From assembly GCF_014192745.1 (NCBI RefSeq), contig NZ_JACHYJ010000002.1, positions 124,001 through 188,000 on the forward strand: DNA of 64,000 bases, in the 5' to 3' direction. Positions 36,086 through 44,420 of this stretch are shown piece after piece; the stretch's first letter is position 1, and every line of letters begins with the position of its first letter. Made by a program: the position numbers and the translations under genes. Source of the DNA: Luteimonas sp. RC10. GTDB taxonomy: Bacteria > Pseudomonadota > Gammaproteobacteria > Xanthomonadales > Xanthomonadaceae. The notes under the pieces were generated by a model. The model did no database searches. It was not told where the DNA came from and saw only the letters and a list, made by a program, of their open reading frames with translations.

Positions 36086-36277
36086 TCAGTCGCGAAGCGC
36101 GAGGCGCTCGGGCGATAGCGCGCCACTTCGATAAGCGAGCAGGACCATCTCCTCAAAGAAATCGATCTTTGCGGCGGTGCTTAGTCCAATCCAATCCCGC
36201 AACTGGGCTCGCTCGGCGTCTTCGAACGTAAAACCGGCTGGACCGGTATCGCGTTCGCTCTTGTGCATGTCACTCAT
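36086..36277 (-). CDS. Small acidic protein, antitoxin-like, function unknown
   Basis: A 63-residue protein. The block RDWIGLSTAAKIDFFEEMVLLAYRSGAL resembles small helical proteins encoded next to toxin-type genes (compare STPAQRLAWLEE...SGAL in such families). That resemblance is from memory of the pattern and is not proven. No toxin gene is directly adjacent; the Fic gene is 1.2 kb away. It may be an orphan. The gap from 36278 to 36460 holds nothing recognisable. Confidence 0.5.
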   Translation of the reverse strand: MSDMHKSERDTGPAGFTFEDAERAQLRDWIGLSTAAKIDFFEEMVLLAYRSGALSPERLALRD

Positions 36278-36460
36278 CCGATCGTAATGGCCAAGTCGAG
36301 ATTAGTAGTGGCCCGCAGATAGGAATCGGCCAGCGTTCTGAAGATCTCGCGGAGGTTGCCATCTCATTGGACCAACACGCAGCAGGTTGTGGCGGTGTCG
36401 GGCACTTCATAAGGTAGCAGCGGGCGGCCAATCATCATCCAACCTGGTCGAAGCGCCGCG

Positions 36461-36901
36461 TTATCCCTCCCCAAACACCGCCACCCCCGCTTCCCGCATG
36501 AAGATCCCCAGCGTCACCGGCCCCACGCCCTTGAACGCGAGCAGACGACGCTCGAAGTCTTCGCGGCTGCCGGCGGCCTCGGCGATGCCGAGGATGCGTC
36601 CGTCATAGTCGTCGACCAGCGTTCGGCACAGCAGCGCGAGGCGGGTCGCGGTGGATTCGTCGTAGCGGCGATAACCGCCTTCGCCGAGTATCCGCACCAG
36701 TTGCGCATGGCTGCAGGCGCAGAGCTTGCCGGGCGTGTCCCGGCCGTGCACCTCCACGATCACCCGCCACGTCTCGGCTGCAATGCTCTGCGAGATGCGG
36801 TTACCGAACAGGAAGCTGGCCAGGAACCACTTGAACAGGGCCGACTCGTCATGGGGTTTGATCTCGAAGCCGAGATCACGCGGCAGCAACTGGCGACGCA
36901 T
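36461..36901 (-). CDS. HhH-domain endonuclease III-like protein, short
   Basis: A 146-residue protein. It resembles the N-terminal and HhH region of endonuclease III-type DNA glycosylases, with LFKWFLASFLFGNRISQSIA and the hairpin-helix-hairpin stretch LLAFKGVGPVTLGIFM. The protein stops just after the HhH motif, so the catalytic Asp and the C-terminal iron-sulfur region of full enzymes are absent. It is thus a short family variant or remnant with possible DNA-binding ability. The start at 36901 is favoured; 36925 is also open. Confidence 0.7.
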   Translation of the reverse strand: MRRQLLPRDLGFEIKPHDESALFKWFLASFLFGNRISQSIAAETWRVIVEVHGRDTPGKLCACSHAQLVRILGEGGYRRYDESTATRLALLCRTLVDDYDGRILGIAEAAGSREDFERRLLAFKGVGPVTLGIFMREAGVAVFGEG

Positions 36902-37033
36902 GCGTCCTCTTCTCCAGATGCGCACTGGACAACCCCAGGCGCTTGGTCACAGTTCGCCACGGCCGCTGTGAACCCGACGCGGTGAGCGGCGCTTGGCGCT
37001 ATGCTTTCCAACTCGCCCGCACGGCCACACGTC

Positions 37034-37477
37034 ATGTCCAACCGCGCAGTTCGCCATGCCGCCCTGCTCTCTGTGCTGCTCGCTGCGTGCGGCGGCCCGG
37101 CGCCCTACACCGGTGGCGATGTGGCCGAACTGCAGCGCGTCGACATGACCATCGGTGACGGTGCACCCGCGGCGGCCGGCGACGAAGTAGCCGTGCACTA
37201 CACCGGCTGGCTCTACGACGAGAACGCACCCGACAAGCGCGGCGCCAAGTTCGACAGTTCGCGCGATCGCGGCCAGCCCTTCGTGTTCGAACTGGGCGCC
37301 GGCCGCGTGATCCGGGGCTGGGACGAAGGCGTCGCCGGCATGCGGCCCGGCGGCAGGCGGGAGCTGCACATTCCTGCCTGGCTTGGCTACGGCAGCAACG
37401 GCGCCGGCCGGGTGATTCCGCCGGGCGCGTCGCTGGTGTTCGAGGTGGAGTTGCTGGAGGTCAGGACGCACCGGTAA
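37034..37477 (+). CDS. FKBP-type peptidyl-prolyl isomerase lipoprotein
   Basis: A 147-residue protein. The signal MSNRAVRHAALLSVLLAAC ends in the lipobox LLAAC, so it is likely a lipoprotein. The FKBP domain (about 45-147) shows VAVHYTGWLYDE, FDSSRDRGQPFVFELGAGRVIRGWDEGVAGM and the C-terminal LGYGSNGAGRVIPPGASLVFEVELLEV. It catalyses proline isomerisation in the periplasm and helps envelope protein folding. Start at 37034 is the ATG immediately before the signal peptide. Confidence 0.93.
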   Translation: MSNRAVRHAALLSVLLAACGGPAPYTGGDVAELQRVDMTIGDGAPAAAGDEVAVHYTGWLYDENAPDKRGAKFDSSRDRGQPFVFELGAGRVIRGWDEGVAGMRPGGRRELHIPAWLGYGSNGAGRVIPPGASLVFEVELLEVRTHR

Positions 37478-37520
37478 TCACGGCGCGGGTCGCGGTTGCT
37501 AAGAAGTTATGACAGCAAGT

Positions 37521-38711
37521 TCAACCCGCTCCGGCCCCTCGAGGCGGTCGATCCAGCCGCGCCATGATCTCGGTCGCCTGGAACACGCGTCCCCATTGCC
37601 GCTCGTTGACCAGACTGACGATGCCTTCAGCGAGCAGGTTGTTGAGCGCCGCATTCGCCGCAGGCTGCGAAACGCCGAGGCCTTCGACGGCTTGCTGTAC
37701 CGACAGCACGGGATGACCCAGCAGAAAGCGAGGCAGCCGGCGCGTTGCCGAATGCGCGCGGTAGCGTCCGAGCTGCTGTTCCCACCGCTCGGCAAGCGCG
37801 ACCAGATCCTGTCCGATGGCGATCGACTCATCGCACGCCTCCACGACGCTTACGGTCAGCAGTTCGATCCATGGCCGCCAATTGCCCTGCAACTGCACGT
37901 CGGCCAGAGCCGCGTAGTACGCCGCCTTGGCACGCAGCAGCGCGCCGGACAAGTACAGCGGCGGATAGCCTTCCGCCGCTAGCAGTAACGGCATCAGCAA
38001 CCGGCCGGTGCGGCCATTGCCATCGTGGTAGGGGTGGATGGTCTCGAACTGGGCATGGGCGATCGCCAACTGCGCCACCAATGACAGGGCGCCCTGCTCA
38101 TCATCCCGTGGCGCGTACTGCAGAATGCTGGCGGCCATTTCCTCCATGCAGCCTTGGACACGTGCGGCCGGCGCCGGCACGAAGGTCGCGTCTTCGATCC
38201 GGCGACTGGAGCCGATCCAGACCTGCTCCGTCCTATACGCGCCCACGGGGAACACACCCGCCTCGTCCTGCATCAGCTCCGCATGCAGTTCGTGGATGAG
38301 CCGAAGATCCAGCGCACGGCGCCCCGTCTGGCGGATGCGCGTCAGGCCATGCTGCAGCGCGCCCACGTAACGCTCGGTCACTTTCACGTCCGCAGGCATG
38401 CCCGTCGCGCCCTGGGTCGCCTCGTAGGTCAGCAATTGGGAGAGATTCGCCTTCGTTCCCTCGATCTGCGAACTCACCACGGCCTCTCGCCGGGCCAGTG
38501 TGCGGGTCACCATATCCGCATTCGGCAGATGCGCCATCACGCCCTGCAATCGCCCCAACGCGGCGTGCGCCTGGGCGAACTCCGCGTGATTGCGGGCACC
38601 GTCCGGCACGCGGCGAGGCGTCGGCGGCGCCACCAGCGCGTGGACGTGCGGATGCCCGGCCACCGGGACCAGGTACGGATGCCGCTCCAAGGCGATCTGA
38701 TCCCGACGCAT
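37521..38711 (-). CDS. Fic family protein (class II, with winged-helix C-terminus)
   Basis: A 396-residue AMP transferase-type protein. The Fic motif HPYHDGNGRTGR lies at 226-237, intact. The N-terminal inhibitory motif S80-x3-E84-G85 (SSQIEGT) marks class II Fic proteins, which are autoinhibited. A C-terminal region (about 330-390) with AVEGLGVSQPAANAALNNLLAEGI is a winged-helix DNA-binding domain. Such proteins can modify and regulate their own or a partner's activity. Upstream AT-rich TATAA repeats may be its operator. Start at 38711 is the first ATG. Confidence 0.9.
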   Translation of the reverse strand: MRRDQIALERHPYLVPVAGHPHVHALVAPPTPRRVPDGARNHAEFAQAHAALGRLQGVMAHLPNADMVTRTLARREAVVSSQIEGTKANLSQLLTYEATQGATGMPADVKVTERYVGALQHGLTRIRQTGRRALDLRLIHELHAELMQDEAGVFPVGAYRTEQVWIGSSRRIEDATFVPAPAARVQGCMEEMAASILQYAPRDDEQGALSLVAQLAIAHAQFETIHPYHDGNGRTGRLLMPLLLAAEGYPPLYLSGALLRAKAAYYAALADVQLQGNWRPWIELLTVSVVEACDESIAIGQDLVALAERWEQQLGRYRAHSATRRLPRFLLGHPVLSVQQAVEGLGVSQPAANAALNNLLAEGIVSLVNERQWGRVFQATEIMARLDRPPRGAGAG

Positions 38712-38734
38712 GCCGGTCTCTCCCCCGCGCGAAA

Positions 38735-38804
38735 CCTTATGAAGCCCGGATCATACTATAAGGAAGATCTATAAAGCTTATAAAGACGGTGAGGCTCTAT
38801 AAGG
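38735..38804. promoter_or_regulatory. Repeated CTATAAG elements upstream of fic
   Basis: CTATAAGG at 38756-38763 and 38797-38804, CTATAAAG at 38769-38776, CTTATAAAG at 38777-38785, and inverted CCTTAT at 38735-38740. The cluster is AT-rich in GC-rich surroundings and lies 24-93 bp upstream of the fic ATG. Because the Fic protein has a winged-helix domain, autoregulation is plausible. Confidence 0.5.
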
Positions 38805-38918
38805 TTCTCGGTGCGCTCGCCACTGGAGTTGGCCCCGATTGAGGCCGTGTAGCAGGGACGCGCCGACGTCTCCGCCCGTCCAGCACCGGGCATTTGGCGT
38901 CCAGCTAGGCGATGCCAC

Positions 38919-39290
38919 TCAGGACCGCGCCTTCTCGAGCCGCGCCTTCAGATTCGCAAACGGATTGGAGGTGGCTGCGGCGGGCACGTCCTCCGCATTG
39001 CGCGCGCTCACGCCCGTGTGGTCGAGTTGGCGGGCGTGCTCGTTGTCGTGGCAGTACACGCACAGCAACTCCCAGTTGCTGCCATCGGCCGGATTGTCGT
39101 CGTGGTTGTGGTTGCGGTGGTGCACCGTCAACTCACGCAGGTTGGCGCGCGTGAACTCACGCGCGCAGCGGCCGCAGATCCACGGATACAGCTTCAACGC
39201 CCGCTCGCGATAGCCATTGTTGCGCTGCTCGGCGCTGCGGCGAGCCTCGGCGACGATACGGTCGAGCTTGGACGGATCGGGTGTCGGCAT
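38919..39290 (-). CDS. yajD: YajD family HNH nuclease
   Basis: A 123-residue HNH nuclease. Two CxxC pairs bind structural zinc: ICGRCAREF and LLCVYCHDNEH. The HNH core is LTVHHRNHNHDDNPADGSNWELLCVYCHD. It is near the E. coli YajD form in length and order. Substrate unknown. No signal peptide. Start ATG with no competing in-frame start. Confidence 0.9.
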   Translation of the reverse strand: MPTPDPSKLDRIVAEARRSAEQRNNGYRERALKLYPWICGRCAREFTRANLRELTVHHRNHNHDDNPADGSNWELLCVYCHDNEHARQLDHTGVSARNAEDVPAAATSNPFANLKARLEKARS

Positions 39291-39559
39291 GGGCAGAGTC
39301 TAGCGCCGCGTGACAGCACCAGGTTCACGGTCCGCGAACGCCCTGCCAAAGCAGCGAGCTTGAGGTATCGAACACTTGGAGGTGCAAACCGGACATCCGG
39401 GCGCGCGTTCGCGGATCGACGCTCGATCGTGTCTGGACGACTGCGATCCGACTGCCTGTTTGGCGCAGTCCGCGGCGTCCATACCGACCTTTCCATCCAG
39501 GTCACGCAGGCTTACCGTTTTCAGCGCTAAGGTCCGGACAACCTGACAGGAGACGCACC

Positions 39560-39910
39560 ATGTCCATTGATCCCGCTGCCGTGCTGACCGAAGCCAATGC
39601 AGCCGTCTCGCGCGGTGACCATGCCGGCTTCCTTGCCCATTGCACCGACGACGTGGTCTGGCACTTCGTCGGAGATCGCACGATCACCGGCAAAGAAGCA
39701 ATCCGGCGATTCATGGACGAGACCTACGTCAATCCGCCGGAGGTGGTGGTGGACCAGTTGATCGCTGATGCCGACCATGTGGTAGCGATCGGCACGATCA
39801 CCATCATCTCTGCCGACGGCACGCGCACCACGTCCGATTACAGCGACGCGTGGCATCTGCGCGACGGACAACTGGCGGAGCTGTATGCGTTCGTCATCGA
39901 GCGCACGTAG
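39560..39910 (+). CDS. NTF2-like/SnoaL family protein
   Basis: A 116-residue cone-shaped NTF2-like domain. Features are VLTEANAAVSRGDHAGFLAHCTDDVVWHFVGD at the start, ITGKEAIRRFMDETY, and the core strands VVAIGTITIIS and DAWHLRDGQLAELYAFV. SnoaL-type proteins are small binding or isomerase-like proteins; the role is unknown here. A GGAG ribosome binding site precedes the ATG. Standalone. Confidence 0.85.
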   Translation: MSIDPAAVLTEANAAVSRGDHAGFLAHCTDDVVWHFVGDRTITGKEAIRRFMDETYVNPPEVVVDQLIADADHVVAIGTITIISADGTRTTSDYSDAWHLRDGQLAELYAFVIERT

Positions 39911-39966
39911 CCGACTCGCGCCCTCGACGGGAGCCAGGCTCGCGCGCCTCGGCACGGCGATTCGAA

Positions 39967-40668
39967 TCAGTCGGCGCCCTTCGCCGCGCGGCTTGCCGCG
40001 AACTCCGGAAAGGTCTCCGCAATCGAATCCTTGTCCGGCAGGATATAGAACACGCCGCCCTTCTCGAACGTCGAGCGCACGACCTGCTCGTAGAAGTCCG
40101 AGGAGACGTTGATGCACCCGTGGGTGACGCGATTGTCATCCGGTGACGGCGATGCCAAGCGTTCGGCGCGTCGCTCGGCCGGGGTGCCGCTCGCGGTCGG
40201 GTGCAGCGAGACCGCCGAATCGTAATCCACCCAGAGCACGCGCCCGGCGTCGATCGACGGACCATAGCCGCCCACGAAGCGACCGGCAGGCGTGGTGCGA
40301 TCGCGGCCCGGAATCTCGCGCAGCGCAAGGCCAGCGATGCCGGGCGCCGCATGGTCGCCGATCGCAGACCCGAACAACCCGGGGGCTGCGCCGCGCAGCC
40401 GGCCGTCGCCGCCGAATACCAGGACCTGCGCCGCCGCCTTGTCGATCACCGCGAAGGGATACCCGTGGTTGTCATTGGCCGCGATGACCCAGCCCGCGAG
40501 CTCGATCACGGTGTCGGATACCTCTTGACCGGGCGGAAGCTGGTCGACCGAAGCGGCAGGCGGCGTCGCGGGGTCTTTGGCCATGGCCACGCCAGCGTTC
40601 GCGGATACCAACGCAAGCAGCAGCGCACCGTGGAAGACCCGCCTCGCAGCGTGAGTGGACTGGGCCAT
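39967..40668 (-). CDS. Exported L,D-transpeptidase (YkuD-like)
   Basis: A 233-residue protein with a signal peptide (MAQSTHAARRVFHGALLLALVSANAGVAMA). The C-terminal domain carries the catalytic THGCINVSSDFY motif (His and Cys of the L,D-transpeptidase) and a PAGRFVGGYG segment. It likely forms 3-3 cross-links in peptidoglycan or attaches lipoprotein to it. The adjacent downstream-of-promoter gene 76 bp away on the same strand encodes an Lpp-like lipoprotein, which is suggestive. Start at 40668. Confidence 0.85.
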   Translation of the reverse strand: MAQSTHAARRVFHGALLLALVSANAGVAMAKDPATPPAASVDQLPPGQEVSDTVIELAGWVIAANDNHGYPFAVIDKAAAQVLVFGGDGRLRGAAPGLFGSAIGDHAAPGIAGLALREIPGRDRTTPAGRFVGGYGPSIDAGRVLWVDYDSAVSLHPTASGTPAERRAERLASPSPDDNRVTHGCINVSSDFYEQVVRSTFEKGGVFYILPDKDSIAETFPEFAASRAAKGAD

Positions 40669-40744
40669 GGGACAACTCCTCGATAAGACGGGTGAAACAC
40701 CGGGACCCGTGGCCAGCCGGCCCGCAGGTCCCGGTCCGATCAGA

Positions 40745-41014
40745 TCAACCGCGCGGCGTGCGGCGCGGCGCCGTTTCGAGCTGCTGGACGCGACGCTCCA
40801 TCTGATCCAGCCGCTGGTTGGCCTGCATCGCGGACTGGTTGGCGGATTCCGCACTCTGGGCCGCACCCTGCACGCGCGAGTCGAGGGAATCCAGGCGCGA
40901 GTCGATGCGTGCGAAGTCTTCCTTGTAGGTGGCGCAGCCACCAAGGGCCACGGAGGCGACGAGCGCCACGCCGATCATTTGCGCCGTCCGACGACGCTGA
41001 GGGGTGAGCAACAT
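40745..41014 (-). CDS. Small Lpp/OprI-like lipoprotein
   Basis: An 89-residue lipoprotein. Signal peptide to the lipobox VALGGC, with acylated Cys27. The mature part is an alpha-helical heptad-repeat region (DSRLDSLDSRVQGAAQSAESANQ...DQMERRVQQLE), the trimeric coiled-coil type of Lpp/OprI. It ends RTPRG and lacks the C-terminal Lys used for covalent linkage to peptidoglycan, so a non-covalent role is likely. AGGAGAA ribosome binding site upstream of the ATG at 41014. Confidence 0.82.
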   Translation of the reverse strand: MLLTPQRRRTAQMIGVALVASVALGGCATYKEDFARIDSRLDSLDSRVQGAAQSAESANQSAMQANQRLDQMERRVQQLETAPRRTPRG

Positions 41015-41609
41015 TCGGGTTCTCCTGCTTCGGGGGAGTCCGGAATATAGCGACCTTCTTGCAGTCGCCTCCATGCGCCTTCAGGCGAGATTGGACTACG
41101 TAAATGGCAGGTGAAAGGCGGCTGATTTCCATATCTAGGGCTGCCCCTAGATGGCAGAAAGACGTTCTTATGCTGCGCCCATCAGACTGGATCTAACGAG
41201 CGAGGTCTGCATCCGCGTGTCGTCAATGTACCGGCGCCCGTGACGCACGGCGGCGCAATGCCTTTGCCGTTGACCAGCGGTGGGACACCAAGCGACTACC
41301 GCAAACAGAAGCGAGTGAACTCAGACACCGATGCGACCGGCAGCACGCGAGCGGCTGCGGGCCGCGATCGCTCAATGCAGATCGGTGCGATGTCACGCCG
41401 CCGCTTGGTGGTCCACTCTCATTCGTGTTGTACAGCGGCGCCCCCCCTAGGACCAAAGGTCCCGGCGTCGGCTTGCTATCGAGGGGTTACGAGCCCACCT
41501 GCCACATAATTCATGAAGACAGCGATTGACCGCCATCGCTTCCAGGCATAGGCGCCAGAGCCAGGGGTCGGACTTTACTCTCCGGCGCTGCCGAAATCAG
41601 GCTCAAGTA
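41015..41609. other. 595-base gene-free stretch
   Basis: Between the Lpp-like gene and the DUF4034 gene. No credible reading frame. It contains a perfect eight-base dyad (41133-41152) and a second GGACC/GGTCC dyad near 41450-41462 with a preceding CCCCCCCTAG. A small RNA or unannotated control region is possible, but there is no strong evidence. Confidence 0.45.
41133..41152. promoter_or_regulatory. Perfect palindromic ATCTAGGG-CTGC-CCCTAGAT
   Basis: Eight-base arms with a four-base loop, 119-138 bp upstream of the Lpp-like gene start. The symmetry suggests a protein-binding site or hairpin; no known regulator is assigned. Confidence 0.4.
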
Positions 41610-43265
41610 TCACTCGGCAAGCGCGTGCTTCACGTTCTCGATTGCCTGTACCTGAAGCGGGTCGTTCGAATCCGCCACTTCAAGGAAATTCTCGAACCAC
41701 CGCCTCGAAATGGGTTGGCCTAGGGACTCACGACGCGACCAGTCCAAGATATGCGCGCGACCGTCGCGAGGATACTTCTCCAAAAGCGCATCGAGATACG
41801 GGCTTGCCTTCGCAATTGCGTCCTCGGTAGGCAACCCGGCGTCGTACATCCACATCGTCACCAGTTCGCGCAGGACCACCTGCTCCTGCCTCGGGTCCTT
41901 CCGGGCCAGCTGATAGTGGGCTTCGGCAAGTTCGAACCGACCGATGCTGTAGCTGGCTGCTGCCAGGAGATACTGGCCGTATGCGTCGTCCGGGCTACGC
42001 GCGACGGCATCCGCCGCCGTCGCAAATGCCCATTCGGGCTCCCCCCGCACGAGCCGGCTTGCAACCTGCCGCGCTTGCCAGGGCGTCAATTGTGTGAAGC
42101 GTTCGCGTTGCAGGAGCAGTGCAAGGCCCTTGATACCATCCTCGGACGATCCGTCAGAACGATGAAGACTCAGCTGCGCGGCTCTTGCGAGCGCGTCCTC
42201 ATTCGACGCCATCCGAACCGCGTCCTCGATGACATCCGCAGCACCCTGGGTGTAGCGATCTTCCGCCATTTCGATACGCACCGCTTCGACGTAAGGCGCT
42301 GCAAGCTGATTGGCCTGTAGCGGATACATCTCCACGTTCGGTGCCAAGGTCTGCGCGTACTGCGCCATTGCCTGCAACGACCCGCCCCATCGCGGTTGCA
42401 ACGCGCCCATACGCGACAGTGCAACCTCGGCGCACGCAGGCCCTGCGAGCTGAGCTTGTGCGAATGCCCAAGCTTCTAGATCCCTGTCGGACACTGCCTT
42501 CGCGATTTCCATCAGGCCAATGTAGGCCTGCGTCAACGCAGGATCCAGTTCGATGGCCCGGCCATACAGTTGTACAGCCTCGACGAAGTGGCCCTCCATC
42601 GCTTCGATCTGGGCAGGGGTGGTTTCCGATGCCCACGCCACGCCTCGCGCCGCCCACCCCATTCTCGAGTAGTGGTGCCCGCGCATCATCGACGCAAACG
42701 CGCTGTCAGGCGCTGCCTCGATCCATTGCGCCGTGAGTGCATCGCGCTCACCGTCCGGCAGCTTGGCCACGTCGTGAACAAACGTATGGATGCGCTCGGC
42801 CTCCTCGCGCTGCCCATGACCTGCCGAAACCGCGGCGAGTTGCGCCTCGAGCACGTCTACCTGCCCGGCATCGAGCAGCGCCTTCGTCTGCGCGGGCGAA
42901 GGCGCATTGGCGAAGTGATAGTGACAATGCGCCGCCGCGTGACCGGCGGGCCAAGCGATGTCTGGCAGATCAGGCCACGCCAAGCAACGGGCAAGCGGGT
43001 CGTCGATCTGCCTTGCGGCGCGCACGGCGATCAGATAGTCGCGCCATGGCGCCCGCACGCCCACAAACTGTTCGTCTTGGGGCTTGTCCGGTATTGCAGG
43101 CAGGTTCATTACCGCGGCAGGTGCACTACCGGCAGCCGCCACCAGAGCGCCGAGCAAGGCCACTGACCCGAATGTGCGACTGCGCTGGGCATCCAACAGC
43201 ATCTCCCGCACCGACGCAAAAAGCTCCTTACTTTGCATGCCTACTCGCTTCATCAAATTTCTCAT
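41610..43265 (-). CDS. DUF4034/TPR-like exported protein
   Basis: A 551-residue protein. A hydrophobic stretch at about residues 33-51 (GSVALLGALVAAAGSAPAA) acts as signal or anchor. The mature part has RCLAWPDLPDIAWPAGHA, a DUF4034-type block, and then helical repeats resembling TPRs (for example AVQLYGRAIELDPALTQAYIGLMEIA). Role unknown. I use the ATG at 43265; ATGs at 43253 and 43238 are also possible. The family is common in Xanthomonadaceae, often in multiple copies. Confidence 0.75.
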   Translation of the reverse strand: MRNLMKRVGMQSKELFASVREMLLDAQRSRTFGSVALLGALVAAAGSAPAAVMNLPAIPDKPQDEQFVGVRAPWRDYLIAVRAARQIDDPLARCLAWPDLPDIAWPAGHAAAHCHYHFANAPSPAQTKALLDAGQVDVLEAQLAAVSAGHGQREEAERIHTFVHDVAKLPDGERDALTAQWIEAAPDSAFASMMRGHHYSRMGWAARGVAWASETTPAQIEAMEGHFVEAVQLYGRAIELDPALTQAYIGLMEIAKAVSDRDLEAWAFAQAQLAGPACAEVALSRMGALQPRWGGSLQAMAQYAQTLAPNVEMYPLQANQLAAPYVEAVRIEMAEDRYTQGAADVIEDAVRMASNEDALARAAQLSLHRSDGSSEDGIKGLALLLQRERFTQLTPWQARQVASRLVRGEPEWAFATAADAVARSPDDAYGQYLLAAASYSIGRFELAEAHYQLARKDPRQEQVVLRELVTMWMYDAGLPTEDAIAKASPYLDALLEKYPRDGRAHILDWSRRESLGQPISRRWFENFLEVADSNDPLQVQAIENVKHALAE

Positions 43266-43360
43266 CTTTGTTATTACGAAACGCCGAAGAAGGCGTTTGA
43301 CTCCCCGAACTTGTGCTACTGACGTAACCACTAACTCCGACCGAAGCAGAAAGCACGTCC

Positions 43361-44260
43361 TTACATTTCCGGTGTCGAAGCGCGAAGCACCTCCATCGCC
43401 GCATCCGCTTTTCGCTGCGATTCTCGGACTTCTGCAAGCGTCGGCTTGGGACGCATGGCGTGCTCGACGCAGCGATCTACAGTCGCGCCTGTGCGACGGT
43501 CGCGCTCGATACAGAAATTGTGAGCCGCAGGCGGCGCCGCGATCGCAGCACGAGATGGCGCCACGGACGGCGACGCTTCGTAACGCGGCGGCATAACGAC
43601 AGCAGACCGATCGACGCTCTGGAGCCTCAGATTCAGGTTTCGGCTTAGGCCTTGGATCACCTGATAGGCAACCAGCAACAGGAAGCAAAGCGCTGCGAAC
43701 TTCAGCAGCAGCGCCATCCCAGCGGCTTTGGCATATGACCTCGCTGCCTTGCGTCCAGTAGGCAAAGCGCGACTGAGTGCGGCATTCAACAGGCGCTCCC
43801 CCACCTGGGCGGCCAGCGTGTCGGCGGTATGGGCTGCGGCGGGCGGCACGTCCGGCAGCGGGCCGAGCATGCCACGGAGTTCGTCGCCGTCGATCAGTTG
43901 CACATGCCCGTTGCGGGCGGCGGCTTCAATCGCGGCACGAGTGAACTCACCGCTGGTCACGACAATGGCCCCATCGGCCCTGGCGTTGACCATCACGCCG
44001 ATCAGTTGATGCACGTCGTTGTGCGGCACCTTGTAGGCGTTCCAGTGCTTGACCTGGACCAGCAGCAGTCGCCCATTACGCCGCAACTCCAGATCGACAC
44101 CGCCATCGAACCGGCCAGCCGTCGCGCCCGTCCCCACGTGTGCAACCTGATAACCCGCATCGCGGTAGTACGCGGCAAGCAGATGCTCCAGCCGGTCCCA
44201 CCGCACCCCCGTCAGCGCATCGTCGCGACGGTGCGCTACTCGCTTCAATCCCTGTCGCAT
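43361..44260 (-). CDS. Mrr-type restriction endonuclease domain protein with a membrane segment
   Basis: A 299-residue protein. The Mrr/restriction endonuclease-like fold has a PD-(D/E)xK-type site, D56 in FDGGVDLEL and Q69-V70-K71 in LLLVQVKHW. A membrane segment at about 178-200 (AGMALLLKFAALCFLLLVAYQV) anchors it and a Cys- and Pro-rich C-terminal part follows. This family recognises or cuts modified DNA; anchored members are of unknown target. It lies just beside the SIR2/ParA operon and on the same strand, suggesting a defence island. Confidence 0.85.
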   Translation of the reverse strand: MRQGLKRVAHRRDDALTGVRWDRLEHLLAAYYRDAGYQVAHVGTGATAGRFDGGVDLELRRNGRLLLVQVKHWNAYKVPHNDVHQLIGVMVNARADGAIVVTSGEFTRAAIEAAARNGHVQLIDGDELRGMLGPLPDVPPAAAHTADTLAAQVGERLLNAALSRALPTGRKAARSYAKAAGMALLLKFAALCFLLLVAYQVIQGLSRNLNLRLQSVDRSAVVMPPRYEASPSVAPSRAAIAAPPAAHNFCIERDRRTGATVDRCVEHAMRPKPTLAEVRESQRKADAAMEVLRASTPEM

Positions 44261-44420
44261 GCCGTCCCCCTGACTGGCTTACGTCACCGCTCGCGCGGCT
44301 TCATCCTAGACAATAAACCTGATCGCGTTATCCACCATCACTATCCGACCATGAGTGCGCTGACAAAGCTCAAATTCCAATCGCATTCGCGTGCTATTTT
44401 ACTAGCCCCTCAACAAAAAT

